Notes under the pieces: generated by a model
Seen by the model: the letters and a program-made list of their open reading frames with translations, nothing else
Databases searched by the model: none
What the model was told of the DNA's origin: nothing
Position numbers and translations under genes: made by a program
Shown here: positions 1 to 12,916 of the stretch, piece after piece
Layout: each line of letters opens with the position of its first letter
Position numbering within the stretch: the stretch's first letter is position 1
Origin: Lactarius indigo
Taxonomy: Eukaryota > Basidiomycota > Agaricomycetes > Russulales > Russulaceae
Direction: 5' to 3'
Assembly (NCBI GenBank): GCA_025766275.1
Contig: JAFKAC010000028.1
Span: 1-64,000 of the forward strand
Length of the DNA stretch: 64,000 bases

Positions 1-3000
1 ATCAGCCGATCGGGGTATATAGACTAGTGAGGGAGCAGCACCCCACCGAGGAGTAATTGGCCTCAAAAGAACTCACGCATGGGCATGGAGCGCCTCCGTG
101 TTCGTATAGAAGCCGCGGAAAAAGTAGATGAGGGTCCTGGTTCCGCACGCTCGACAGGATCATGTCAAATGTGCGCGCTTGCAGAGCCGGATCGATGGGG
201 CTTGTCAGACCGCGGCTGATAGTATATCATAGTCAGCCTGCTGCGGCCAGACGGTACTCAAGGAGGTAGAGAAGACGTACATGGCCGCTACCTTGATCGA
301 CGCGTTTTGGGTTCTCGAACAACTTGAGCACGGCATCGTACGCCGGCGCGCCGTTGTGTTTCACGGCCTAGAGTATATAGTGGTATATGCAGTTATGAAT
401 GATTTTTTTTGTTAGATATTCCCAGACATTGCCCCGTGGATAGAACAGCCACTGACCGTGCTGAACGTAACGTTGAGGAGGTCGGCGGGGATGGCGGAAG
501 TATCGCCGGCGATGTACTTGGCGAAGCGGTCTAGGAGCACTTTGATGGTGCTGGTGGTGGCAGAGTCAACACGCGGTCATGAAGACACCCAAGTAGAAGA
601 TGGCTTACGCTGGGTCCCCGGCAGCTGCGGCGCCGGTAACGGCGAGAGTGCGGAGCTGCGTTACATCGGCGCTGTCGCTCTTCGAGTATTCTAGGCCCAG
701 TGTCTCGACGAGGGGCGAGCACAGAGCCTACGTGGGAGGTGCGGTTTAAGTAACGAGATAAAGCCGACCCTCGACAGACGCAAACTTGAACGTACCCGAC
801 GGAAGACCTTGAGTTGTTCTTGGACCTGTTCGCGCTCCCACCACGTATAGATGATCCCGGCCAAGTTTGCATCAATACTGTCCCAGACCAAGACTTTGGC
901 ATACGCGCGTTAGTTTCTGAGCGATATGCTGCATCGGACAGCGCAAACGGGGCACGCACATTCTTTCTCGGCCCGGAGCTCATGAACGAGGTTGAGCGCG
1001 GCGCTCAGTTGAAGGTAGCCCGCCTTTCCAAGCGCGAAAGCATCGTGTACTAGACCGATGCGGTCGCTCAGAGAGAATATAGAGTCGGACTTCGCGGCCT
1101 CGTTCGCGATGGCCGCGAGGCGCGTCGGCGTGTACAACACCCGGTCTACGGCCCGGGTCGGAGTAGTTGGTGACAGTGTACGAAAGCGTGGAGAGGAGCG
1201 ACAACTCACAGACGCCATTGGTGTCCGCGTTGACCTTGAAGGGCTTGCTCGTATCAAGCGCAAACTCAGCTTCGCGTGTCTCCAGCAGAGCATCGTTGTT
1301 GACAAGCGCCTGTCCTGGCGCTGCAGCAGTCACCAAACCCAGTGGTACAGACCTTCAAGCCCCCTAATTGCTTGAGGATAAATGATAAATAGAAGTAACA
1401 CTAACCATATTGTCTCGTTATCTTCTGGTTTCGCCGGGCCTGCTTCGAGGAACCGGTCCTGCCGCACCTTGATGCCACTTGGTGTCTCCGTGACAGTGAG
1501 CACCGGGAATCCCATCTGTGTAGGAGGTGAGGTGACAATAACATTGCTCGGCAGGTGCGGCCCCGTACCTTCGAGACCCAATTATCCATGATCCTCGGAA
1601 CGTCAAGTCCTTTATGTATCCCTTATCAGCCATAGAAAAGACACAGATCCGAGCATGCGTACCAGTCGCTTCGCCGATGCCTTCCCATAAGTTGCGAGAA
1701 ACAGTGTTTGAATACAGGTGCTTCTTCAGGTATAACGAGACCCCTTTCAGGAACTTTTCCTCGCCGACAAATTTCGACAACATCCGAAGCACTATCAGCG
1801 ACTATCAGTTGTATTTCTCGAGTTGACGAACGCGGATAGGCGCACCAGAAGCAGCTTTAGAATATGACAACGAGTCGAAAATCTGGCCGATCTGACCCGC
1901 ATCGGGCACCGCGACCTCGATTGGATGTGAGGACAGCTTTGCGTCGAGACGCAGGGCAGCAGTCAGGTGATTGTTGATGAAGTCCGCGTCGACCTTCCAT
2001 TCGGGATAAATTCTAATATTGATCCGTTCGTCAGTTCCCGAAAGGTCGAGAAGACAGCATCACTAACTTGTCCAAAATGATCTTCTCGCCCATCTGCAAA
2101 TTTTAAAAACGTATGAGATGAGGGATCAAAAACCGTCCCGAATAATAGAACATGCCAAAGTTGCGAAACCTGTTCACAGATATGGTCAGAGTACGTCTAT
2201 GATGCTGAATTACAGATCTGCCAGTACCTTCGTTGAGATACAGATTGTCCCACCATTTCATCGTCGTGATATTTCCAAACCTATACCCCACCAATCAGAT
2301 GGTCATCAATCCTTCGAAAGGGTTCGACGCACCACATATGTGCGACTTCGTGGCTCTGAGTTCCCGCAATCCGTTTCTTCGCCGCAATGTCCGCATTTTC
2401 AGGATCGACAAGGTAAGCAGTCGTCCGTCCGGTAATCAAACCCTATCGGTGAGGTGCATCCGCCTATCAGTCCAGATTCCCTTGATGCGAAGATAGACGC
2501 AAGGCCATTACCCAGTTCTCCATCGCACCAGCGTCAAAGTCGTTGGCAACCAACGTGTCGAGCTTCGGTAGCGGGTACTCGATATCGAATGCCTTCTCGT
2601 AGAGCGGGAGGGCCTTCTCTTTGATATCGAGCGCATACTGCGCCTGACCGATCACGTCCGGGGTAGCTGGTAACGTGAGAAAAGAGGTGAGCACTGAAAC
2701 TGTAAAAAGGCGTACCATAGATGCGCAGCGGACGGACTTTCCCGCTGAGTGGACTCTTGTACGAACTCTCGAGGTGCACAAATTCGCCATTTGCGAGAGC
2801 GAGAAGGTACGTCGACATCTGTCATGTTGTCAGCAGGCTCCGTTTTCCTATTGCCCTGAGCGCCTCACCGGGGGTGTCGTCTCGAACTTGGTCGCATTCC
2901 AGCTGCCGTCCTTGACGCCCTCGAAAAGAGCTTCGGTATGCACATCGGCAACTGGGGCGTCTGAGAGAGCGGGCATGTTGGAGAGGCTGACGGTTCCTTT

Positions 3001-3667
3001 GCGGGATACGAGCGTTACGGAGAAGGTGGCTTTCAGGAGGGGCTCATCCCAGCAAGGCAAGGCACGACGAGCATCCGTAGGCTGAGAGAAAGGTATAGAT
3101 CAGCACTAATGGACGATGGGACGGAGATTAAAGAGGAAAAGTGGCATCCGGCACTTTGCCATTCCACAATGCAGGACGCGAATGAACAAAGCACGCACCT
3201 CAAACTGCGTCAACGCATATATGCCTTTGTCCCACGTGCTCTTGTAATACCCAGTCATACTATCCGTCAGTTGAGACTCGAAGCCTAGGCGAAGGGTCGC
3301 TTTGGTCCCCGCAGGTAGCTCCTCAGCGAACGTCAACGACGCGCGCTCGGTGGAGGCATCAAACTTTGTCTCGACAGGAGCTAGTTGCGTGCCAGAGGAC
3401 GCGGGGACAAGGATCGCCTGACCTAATAAAAGCTCGGCTGCAGCATTGAAAGTGACAACCTTGGTCGCTTTCACGATTTCGAGGCTGTGGCATGAAAGCT
3501 AGAGCACAGCGATCTACGAGACGAGGAATACTCTGCACGCACTCAATTTTCACGAATCCAGCAAATTTCTCCTTCTCGAGATCTGTCCGGATGGTGAGAT
3601 CGTAGTGCCTCGGACGCACTTCGGTTGGGAGACGGTAGTGATCGGAGGCGTTCTCGGAGGGTGCCAT
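1..3667 (-). CDS. M1-family zinc aminopeptidase, C-terminus cut by window edge
   Basis: Removes N-terminal amino acids from peptides; family of yeast Aap1/Ape2 and mammalian puromycin-sensitive aminopeptidase. Exons read on the minus strand in the expected order: N-terminal beta domain (start ATG at 3667, MAPSENASDHYRLP), substrate motif GAMENW near 2512-2530, zinc site HEVAH near 2336-2352 and the third ligand in NLYLNEG near 2233. A GT-AG intron splits HEVAHMW from FGNITTMKWW; after splicing the HExxH-18 residues-E spacing is exact. The following intron starts with GC (FATL/MGEKI junction). The C-terminal helical domain is recognisable down to about position 60. An in-frame ATG at 3916 would add an 83-residue Arg/Ser-rich extension. 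Two apparent one-base insertions break the frame near 325 and 135, so this is either a sequence error or early decay. Confidence 0.9.
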
Positions 3668-3916
3668 GTAGGAGGAGGCTGAGACGTTGGGTGGACCGTG
3701 GTGGAAAGAGCAATGGCGACGCAGAAGGGGTGAATTAGAGGATGAAAGGACACGGAAGCGTAGCGTGTCACGATCTCGAACACGAGCCTGAGCCTGAGTC
3801 CGAACTTGAGAGAATGAGGGCAGCGGATTGCGCCCTTTCGACTGCGATATCGATGGTGACCATGTGAGCTTCGGCTTGAAAATATGGCGCACAGCCGGTA
3901 CACCTCGCACAGTCAT

Positions 3917-6900
3917 GCGGTCTCTCTCAAGAAGACGATGCACCCGCGCGCCAACAAAATCTTACAGGCTTACAAACTGCACACGTAAAACGTAAAATAA
4001 ACTAGGCGCAGGCACCCACTCGCACGGCATCTGGTCTGATCAACTTTCTGCTTGCTGGCCCACGTCACAGTGAAGAACACTGTGCGCTTTACTTAGTGCT
4101 AGTGCGGTCAGCGATGATACTCGTTCTTATATCCAGCAAAAGCTATGACTCAAATCTGATGACAAACCCTTCCTTGCGTGTCTGAGGCTTTTGGACGGAA
4201 ATGGGCATGGCGAGCGTAAAAGACCTCGAAGCATGGCGATGCGGTGGGTTATGTGGCGGTCCTTGGACCTCCTCTGGCATGCGTGTGCGTTATCGATTCG
4301 AATGGTTGGTTGGCAAGAACAGGTCGAAATTTCTTCTCGCAATTTGCCCACGAAAGAAACCCTACGTTTCCAAAGGCATTCACTGCTCTTAGGTCCAACA
4401 AGCAACCGCACCATCCGTTCTGAGCGCACAATGACAAACTTCGTAGCTCTGTTGAGCGCACACTTCAAAATTGATCGAAGCCACAGGACTTGCGGACTCA
4501 GGCTACAGCCTGCTTCTGCGGTGCCGCGACGAGACATCAAGCACACCTCCCACTAGGCCGGGCTGGATCTACGGGGTATTTAACCAGAGGAGGGAATTTC
4601 TAGTTTTGAATTCGATGTATTTTGTAGCGCTACTCTCTGGTAATAGGTACTGTAATGGACGCGTTGTAGTGCGTGCATTCGCACGGTTCTTTTTGATCAA
4701 CTAAAGAACATTCTCATAGATGTTCCCTCTGGAAAACTCGTTGCTACCCGCGACAAACGGCCGTTCAAAATGCTTCTATTACTGTACAGGTTGTTTTACC
4801 AACTAAATTGACACACTGAGCCCGCTTATCACCGAGGACTTTAGGGTATCGAATTCAGCCATGATGCTCTTCGAGATCGGCTGAGTTCCATACCGCACTC
4901 TCGTATATTGATAGAATCGATAGTGGATTTGATACACGTCAAGATAGGCATCGCAACCCCGACCAGGGCTCACCTAGAACGTAACAGCGCCTTGCATTCT
5001 TGCCTCTCAAATCCAGAGTCTATCTCGCCTCGTCTGGAGCTGGGCGTAATACTTTCGGGAATGCACTCTCAACCACGCAAACTCCGGATGCCATCTAACT
5101 TTGTTCGTGATGCAGGCGCCGACTTATATGTGACCTACTTTCTCGGTACGAGATTCCGAACTTCTCATGATACTCGGAAGGTTATGGCGAAGCTTCAACT
5201 CAACCTGCAACCCCGATTGTCCAGCAGGTAAAAGGGAAACATTGGGGATAATGCTCTGTCCCTGTCCCTGTAGATCAGCACCTTCAAGATGCGTGTCATC
5301 GGGGTTTCAGCACCCCTCCAGCTTACAATGGTAAACGGAACTCCATTTGTTTAGTCACGAGCGCCTGCCCCGCCACCCCTCCTTGTAGTCTGTCAGCTCA
5401 AGGGCACCCGTCGGTTACATATGGCGGATGAGTACAGTACAATGGGTACCGTATGCGAAGTTTACTATTACGGCGGAGTATGAAACTAACCCCACATCGC
5501 GTACCGTGACGAACTTGAACTGATCGTCCGCACGCACGTTTCTTTGACTCTTTTTGCCGTCATGTCACCAGCAGTTCAAGTCACACGGGGCGCTCACAGC
5601 TCCTCATGGTTCCTCAAATATCCGCTGGGACTTTTTGGTGAGTTTTATTCCAAGAACAGAATGACGTTCCTGGCTACCGCATACTAGTAAACTCTCCTCG
5701 CGACGTCACAGTGCTTCCTTGTCTTCCTTCTTGTTACCTTGTGTGCTTTCGCCGCATTAGCACTCTTCTGATCTAGTTATTCCCCTTCTTCACAAGATTG
5801 TCCGACTCGTCGGGTGCCTCGTGCTGCGCCGCTCCAATGGTCTTTGTGCTCCTGTCTGTCGGTGACGGCGCCCGGGCCAATACTTCCGTTTCGGGGCGTG
5901 ATGGCACGCTCACAACGTATACTTGTCTTGGCAGCGGTGGCGGTTGCGGGGCAGCACTCGCTGAAGCGACGCGTATGTACCTGAGTATACAGCTGCGCCG
6001 GTTGCGAGGTACGATCATTCTCGTACTGTAGGTTCGTCTATCGAATTAGACTAGCGATGGTAGTGATCAGACGGGCCCGCTGAAGCGCATTCCCATTTGG
6101 TTATATGGTATGTATGTGTCTAGTTGTCGTCGTTTGGAAGTGAGATGACAAGGCAGGGCGATGTGTCGGGAATCTCAGAGGGTTTTTTGCCTTGCGTGAA
6201 GGTATTTGGAATTCGAAGTTTGGGCATGTTCCGTATGTCGTTATCACGCCAAAGACAAGCACTGATACTGCAGCTTTCGGTCTCGTGTGTTTCCTCGGCT
6301 CGGGAGGTTTTGTCCATGAACACCGTTTCCATGTGAGCAGATGGGGTCAGCTGCCAACTTTGCAGCAACTTGAAACCACCATTCTCTGTACTTAGCGGTG
6401 TTCATGCTGCGTTCCGAGTTAGTCATCCGCCCATGGCGGAGAGTCGTCGCTAGATGCGGGCAGAGGAAGCCGTACAGTATTTATAACAGGCGAAAAGATG
6501 CTGCTCATTACGGAAACCGACAGAACCGAATGAATTGGCCCAAGGCAGTGGTGGGCCAAAAAAACCTAGGTGGGTGAGGTGACAGCACGCATCGTGCACG
6601 ACCCTTTCGACAAACGAGCACCTGTCCCACCTATTTTCTCCATTTAGCAGACTGATTTCATGGACAGACAACAACCGTGCAGTCATGTTACAATAGACTT
6701 GAAATGAAGGTGGGTATTAACTAGACCCGCCTGGAATGCAGGGTGCCGTATTTCAAATAGTCACATTGACTTTCTAGCTCCTTCAGGTTTAGTCTGATCC
6801 AAGATTTGATCCATTTGTTCGTGAAAACGGAACCCTTACGGTCAGGGCGCTCACACTTAGAGAATCCAGCTAGAGTGATCGATGGACAGTGCGATTGGCA

Positions 6901-6943
6901 GGTCTGCGCCTCAAATAACTATATGCGGCCAGCACTGTCACCC
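3917..6943. other. intergenic, no gene recognised
   Basis: About 3 kb between the aminopeptidase and Maf-type genes. Only short overlapping frames on both strands (longest about 139 codons, 4127-4546); none has a recognisable motif or a convincing chain of spliced exons. The first 200-300 bases presumably hold the aminopeptidase promoter. Confidence 0.5.
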
Positions 6944-8021
6944 TCATACCTCAAGAAAATCATCGTCCTCCTCTACGAGAAGGTCCAAGAACCGGAAGAA
7001 GGATGCGGCTGGGAAGCCGACCACGTTGTGATAGTCACCTTCAATTTTCCGGATGAGTAGCCCACCTTGGCCCTATATGAACCCTTAGTCACCAACTCGA
7101 GAGGCTTGGGCGTGGGTACACGGGTGCGTACTTGGATTGCAAAGCCACCAGCACGGTCGAGTCCCTCGCCCGAGTCGACGTAGGCATTGAGGAGGCTCGG
7201 CGGGTTGTCAAAAAAGTAGACCAGTGAACGTTCTTCGAGTGAACTGGGCCACCATCGGGCGTGATTACATTGGATTCAACTCGTGGAGTGAGAGGGGCGG
7301 CTGGCCTACCGTATGTCATACCCAGGTGATGTCAGAACCGGGAACACTGTAAGAATGCGACCGATCAGCCTTGCCCTCCCTCACTCGCTCGAGGGAAGCT
7401 CACCGAGGCTCACCCCTGTGACGACCTCGCACACGGAGCCATTTAGGTCCTGCAGCATGCGGAGGTTATCTGCCTTGTTATCGGGCTTCTCAAGCAGCTC
7501 CTGGCTGATGCCTGGCAGCTCGGAGTATGCGACGTCGGAACTGAGCGGTTGCGCATGCGTCAGAACAACCGTGTCGGCACTGATCACGAGATCCGGACCA
7601 TTTTCTGGGTCCGCACGCTGCGATCTGGTCATCAGCCCATGGGCGAACTGCAGAGGGGGGGGCGCCGGTGAGAGGACGAGATGGAACGCACGACGAGCCG
7701 CTCGTACACTTCGACGGCTTTGTGCGTCGCTGTCGCGACGGGGTATTCGTGGATGTTCTCAAACGATAAAGGACTGAGATCCTCTGCGAAGGTCGAAGGT
7801 ACTACTTCGGGGGAAAGTCCCTGTGAGGAGAAGTAGATTGGTCAAAAAAAAACAAAGCCCCGCCTGTTCGGATGGGCAGCGAGGCGGCGTACAAATATTT
7901 GAAGGATCTCCTTGCGCCTTGGACTATTAGAGGCCAGAACGACACGTTTCCCAGCGAGTTTGTTGATCCCAGGAATGTGTAGTGCATGAGGAAGAACAGC
8001 AGGAGGGTGTCTCTGAGTCAT
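6944..8021 (-). CDS. Maf-type nucleoside triphosphate pyrophosphatase
   Basis: Maf/ASMTL-N family enzyme that hydrolyses non-canonical or modified NTPs (dTTP/UTP-type) to monophosphates, a pool-sanitising role. After splicing the whole family pattern is present: substrate loop KRVVLASNSPRRKEIL, catalytic block ISADTVV, a fungal insert, then LEKPDNKADNLRML, EVVTGVSL, SLEERSLVYF, the DSGEGLDRAGGFAIQ block, and the end NVVGFPAASFFRFLDLL. Five short introns are needed; for the last the acceptor after TATAG gives GQGGLLIRKIEGDY, the family consensus. The ATG at 8021 is the first in frame; an upstream GTG frame extends to 8054 but is not needed. Stop TGA at 6944-6946. Looks intact; upstream UTR exons cannot be excluded. 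Confidence 0.9.
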
Positions 8022-10314
8022 AATGTCGTGCTCGAAGCAAGGGGTTCGATCCACCGTTATCGCTCGCTACCGGCCCGGAGGCCGATGTGACAGCCTTTGT
8101 GGCGGGACCGGGTGCTTCATGCTCCTTCCTTCACTTGTGCCTTGACTCGCACCATTGTCAAAAGTTCGCTCGTGGTTCCCACAATACCCAAATCCGACCC
8201 ACTCATATCGTATTTTTCTCACTTCACGCGCACCTCTCTGGGGGGGATATAAACTTCGTGTTGTCTTCGGCACTCCGGTGATTTGATTTCCTCGGGCATA
8301 GCACCTGATTGTTCTGCCCCATGTAGATCCCAGGAAAGGCTGATCACCCTCGTTGCGGCCCCAACGCGAGAAGTCCCCTCTAGATCTTGCCTCGTTTTTC
8401 TCGCCAAACCCCTGCACGTTCCCTGCTCGCCCTGGCCTAGAAGCGCGTACTAGCATCCATACAACCCACCCCACTGGGTACTGCGCCCTTGTCGTACCTC
8501 GAGCCTTCGGCTGTCACGCGCCACCCATCAGCAGCGCTGGCCCATGAGGATTGTAGGACTAGGCACGAGCCTCCTTTGTCTTGCCCGACACAAACGCGCT
8601 GCTGTTTCCACCGTCTTTTTTTTTTTTTTCGAAGTGATCACTGTCGCCGCCAGCTGGAACAACAAAACTTAACAGAGCCTAGGTCGTTCGAGGTACTGCC
8701 CAAATCACCTTAGGATACTGTATCACATGTTTCCGAAGGTGGGTCAATCTCCTCACTCTCCTTTTTTTTTTTTTTGGGTTCGGCACTGCGTGCCACATAT
8801 TACGCGACGGCACTAGGACTGCACCGACCTTTTGCGATCTGTCGGCCTTACTACGGTATATGACTCGGTGGTCAGAAGGCGTGCCTCGGGGACATCTTTC
8901 TAGCGGTGGGTTTCGTAAGTTCCAAAAACATACATTTACTTCCCGCGGTAGAGTGCTATGGCCGCAGGCTGCTGCATTGTTTATGTGCATTTCAGGGGCT
9001 TGCGAAGGGTAAATCATTTTTCCTCTTCACTTCTTCCTGGCTTTTTGGTTGATGTGGCGGAATGGAACTTCCATCCATAACTAGAAACGGGCACAGTCTC
9101 ACGAATGATAGAGTTGTGGCTGTTCGTGCACATGCTTTCCCCCCTTCCCCGTAGACGCCAACGTCGAACAGCCGAAACAGGGTCCTTGCTACGCCTTCGG
9201 TCGTACGTTTGTCGCCGTGCCAGATCTGCTCAATATGTATAAAGTGAAAAGCCCGGCCCGATTAGGTCGGCTTGGATCTCGCCAGGGTTGCATCTTTCTA
9301 ATCTTGTCCGGGACGACCATGTGAACGACGAGCAGGTGAAACGTGAAATGTCATCTGAAATATGATGCCGAGAGCGACTGCGCAGCGACCCGCTCAAAAC
9401 GGACCCTCCCGGGTAACGTTAACCAGACGAAACCACAACCTGGCTTGCCTCCTGCAGTACCGAGCACATGTCGGCGCCAGTGTTTTTTTTTATGGGGTGT
9501 TATCGTATGTCGATGAAACAACAACGTTGACAGGTAGGCCACTGACACCACAATAGCACCACTGTAGGATCCATCCCGGACCGCTTCTAGAACTCGGCGG
9601 TATCTCGAATCCGACATCGCACCAATCCACTTGTCTCCGGATTCAGTTTCATGGGCAGTTAGGGGAGACATCGCTCGGATTTCGTGCCCATGAAAGGGGT
9701 TGGTTTGAAAAAAAAGTACAGTATATCAAACCTGTGCATGACAAATATCTGCATTTGTATTCGCGTATCTGTGCTATAGCTGAACGTGCCTGATCGGATC
9801 TTCACCTCGACCCAAATATTGTGGTCCCCGGAGACATCATCTCCAAGTGCCATCGTATGTCTTGCGTTGATTTTAGAGAAAAAAAAATTTACTTTAACAC
9901 CAAAAATAGAGACTACAGGTACTGGATTCCCAGCTTGGATATCGGGGTCGAGCGCTCGATGGTGGACGAAGGGGGTGCCAAATCAAGTCAATCCCGGGGG
10001 GCTTCTCAAACCCCGCAAACATATCTTCCTAGCCGGGTTCAAGCGCTCACTCTACAGTAGTAAGTACGATGACGCGTCGGGGTACAGTACCATATCTCTT
10101 TGGGTCTCGGGTTCGAACCTCCGAGCCCTGGGCGTCCTGGACCCTGGCTGTATCAATTGGTACCGTTGCACGTGATCGTCGGAGCATGGCCGAACACGGC
10201 TGGGCGCGCCGCGGACTCCATTCGCGGCGCACTTGGATTGGATCGGCTCATGGTCTGTGGCTTACGACTTTGCACACGTACCGCAGAGTCACTTGTTCCG
10301 TTCCAGACGGGACG
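8022..10314. other. intergenic, homopolymer-rich, no gene recognised
   Basis: About 2.3 kb between divergent genes. Contains poly-T runs near 8618 and 8762. Short frames on both strands show no domain or intron structure. The ends should hold the promoters of the Maf-type and PTPA genes. Confidence 0.5.
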
Positions 10315-11741
10315 ATGGCGTCCACACCTGTACCCCCTCTAAGATACGTATCTCCTGAGAATCTCGCAGCTTCGCATGACCTCCCAACGCCTAAAATCCG
10401 GACCGATGCCGATGTCGAGACATGGAAGCACACAAACGGCTATGCTGACTACTCACTTTTCCTGCACTGGCTCAGTGAGGCGGTCGTGGGCTGCTCATTG
10501 CCATGGACGAACGATAATCAAAGCGAGGTATGAATAAAACTGCTCAGAATTGACACGTGGGCATGTGCGCACGCATATCTCAAGTTCTTTCTTGGTAGGG
10601 CATACGCGGAGTGCTCGGCTTATTAGACGAATTAGATCGGTGGATCGACGAGGTCCCGCCACTGCCCACCGCACAACGGTTTGGGAACCTTGCTTTCCGC
10701 ACATGGGGAAAGCGCCTCGAGGACGTACGCTTACTGCAACCCACTTTCACCTCCAGTCTTGGCACTGATCACGAGCGCAGCGTGCAGATGAGCTACTCAG
10801 TGCGATGATGTCAAACTTGACCGTTGCTGTCCCACACGTTCGACCGTATTTTCTCACGGCGTTCGGGTCTTTCCTGCGCATGGACTATGGCACTGGACAC
10901 GAGACGTCGTTTGCTATCTTCCTGCTCTGCCTCACGCTCGTGCGGTTCCTCCGTTTTGATCTCGAGGAGGCGCGGGATATAGTCCTGGGCGTCTTTGTGC
11001 GGTATCTTCGTCTCTGCTGGCGGTTGCAGGACGTCTACCGTCTCGAGCCTGCTGGCAGTCATGGGGTGTGGGGCCTTGATGACTCACACTTTCTGGGATA
11101 CATCTTCGGAAGCGCACAGCTGCGAGGTCTGCACCACACATCTATTTTAGGCCTTGATAGATCTTCCATTCATTCCTGACTGAGGTCGCTTCTTGTAGAC
11201 CAGAGCGGTGTCCCAGTGTCAGCGATACTGCATCCGCCTCTACCCCTGACGAACCTGTACTTCCTGTCCATCATGCGAATTCACGAGGTCAAGCGCGGGC
11301 CGTTCCACGAGCATTCCTCACAACTCTATTCTATTGCCACTGGAGTGCCCTCTTGGCGTAAGGTGAACTCCGGCCTTTACAAAATGTATGAGGTGAGACA
11401 CGCGTCACATCTCGCACCTCGACGCAGGAGTTTAACCCAATCGGATTGCTTTTGGTCATCAGGCGGAAGTCCTCGGAAAGCGCGTGGTAGTCCAGCACCT
11501 GCCATTGGGTGGGATTATGGACTTCAGCGCTCCGCCCACCAGGACTCCTATCGTCTCTGCAAACAACAGTTACGGTGCAACGCCGGCGCCTTGGGCTTCC
11601 GGGACCGAGGCGACCGTGAGCGCAGGGAGTAATGACGCCCTGATGACCGCAGGCTCTCGGGGGTATCCGAGTGCTTCTATCGGAGGTGGCTCCATGCATG
11701 CCACCCCTCGTCTTAACACATCACCCCAGAACGGGCTGTGA
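10315..11741 (+). CDS. PP2A phosphatase activator (PTPA, Rrd1/Rrd2 family)
   Basis: Peptidyl-prolyl isomerase-like activator that helps load catalytic metals into the PP2A catalytic subunit; acts in cytosol and nucleus. Five exons (10315-10527, 10599-10724, 10781-11126, 11199-11392, 11463-11741) sum to 1158 nt, 385 residues, in frame throughout. Family blocks: EAVVGCSLPW, GVLGLLDELDRWIDE, QRFGNLAFRTWGKRLED, VRPYFLTAFGSFLRMDYGTGHE, VRYLRLCWRLQDVYRLEPAGSHGVWGLDD, IMRIHEVKRGPFHEHSSQL, VNSGLYKMYEAEVLGKRVVVQH. A roughly 70-residue Ser/Gly/Pro-rich tail follows the conserved core. I cannot tell Rrd1 from Rrd2. A further 3' exon (CAG acceptor near 11820) is possible. Confidence 0.93.
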
Positions 11742-12916
11742 ATTTCTCGGCTTCTCGAAATAGTTATTAGTTCTCTGTAAGGGTCGACATGTGTTCTGTT
11801 GATGAACTTTTCATATCGCAGCATCCATCGAAACCGGCTGCGCCCACGAGTTCTCCGCCGTACGTCCGCCTGCTCGCTTTAATGGTATGTCTCAGAGAGT
11901 AATCATACGTCTCTCAAGTGGCCCGATCGTTAAATGTTATGTTATCGCCTCGGGGCACCCTTCCGTCACCTGTTGAACTTATGGGAGCTACACCAGGATG
12001 AGATCCGAGGTGTGTACCCCGGTGACAGACCAAATAAGGCAGTTCTCATGCGCCATGCCCTCGTTACGCCCCCAAAAAAATCGCTTCCATTTTCATTTCA
12101 ACAAATAGGCAAAAAGCTTTGTGTGGTGAACGAGGACGGTGTGTGTGTGTGGAGGGTGGCAAAGGGGCTGAGGCTGAGAGTGAAGTCGGAGAGCGGAGAT
12201 GGACACCGGATTAGGGACGGGCCGAGGGTGTTATTATCGATGGCAATTTTCCGACGCGACGTTCCCCTCCGTCTCGCCACGCCACGTCGACCTTGAGCCC
12301 CACTTTGTTGGTATCAGCTACGTTTCCCAGTAAAAAGAAGGAAAGAACAGCAACCGGACTTCCGTCATAGTCTGTACGACACAGACTGCAAAAAACGCCA
12401 TCATTTCTCTCGATATTAGAAACGACGATCTTCGTCTGTTGACCCTCGGGTACGTCTTTTTGTTGTTCGACACTCAACCCCTTCGCAATTGAAATCGCTT
12501 ACCCTTACCTAGGTGGTCTTCCGTAAGAGGTGAAGTTGCACATTAATTTTTTTTTTGTTCAATTCTGATGCTGAGCCCTGCTCTGGCTCCAGGCGAACCT
12601 CCCTAGCATTGACTAGAATTAGCCTCTTTGACATCTTCTCGCACTCCCTTTTCCCGCTTTTAGTCCTGCGTCGATCGGCTTCTTTCCACCAAACCTTTGA
12701 TACGGTATCCATCACCCCTTAGCTTGCGTCGGCTTCTACTATTAAGTGAAACTTATTCGTTACTCGCACTGACGACCGGCCAACTGACGGCGAGGGCCAC
12801 TTGATCAGGTTTTTGATCCAACTTCACATCCCGCATTAAAGTGCACTTAATAAAATCTGCTCTGTCCTCTCGACCTCGACGTGGCGATAGCCAGATATCC
12901 TCGAAATTACGCCAAT
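11742..12916. other. spacer with ODC promoter and leader, no gene recognised
   Basis: Between PTPA and ornithine decarboxylase, both on the plus strand. An open frame at 11934-12296 (120 codons) has no recognisable features. The pyrimidine-rich stretch just before 12917 is the likely ODC leader. Confidence 0.45.

Noticed and set aside
8022..8054. Upstream extension of the Maf-type gene
   Set aside because: Starts with GTG; the ATG at 8021 already gives the full family sequence.
10095..10130. GGTTCGAACC-like motif resembling a tRNA T-arm
   Set aside because: The arms do not form a five-base-pair stem around a seven-base loop and no acceptor or anticodon arm could be found around it. A similar motif near 8043 failed the same test.
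12881..12916. Upstream extension of ornithine decarboxylase
   Set aside because: The frame is open but starts with GTG; the first ATG is at 12917.
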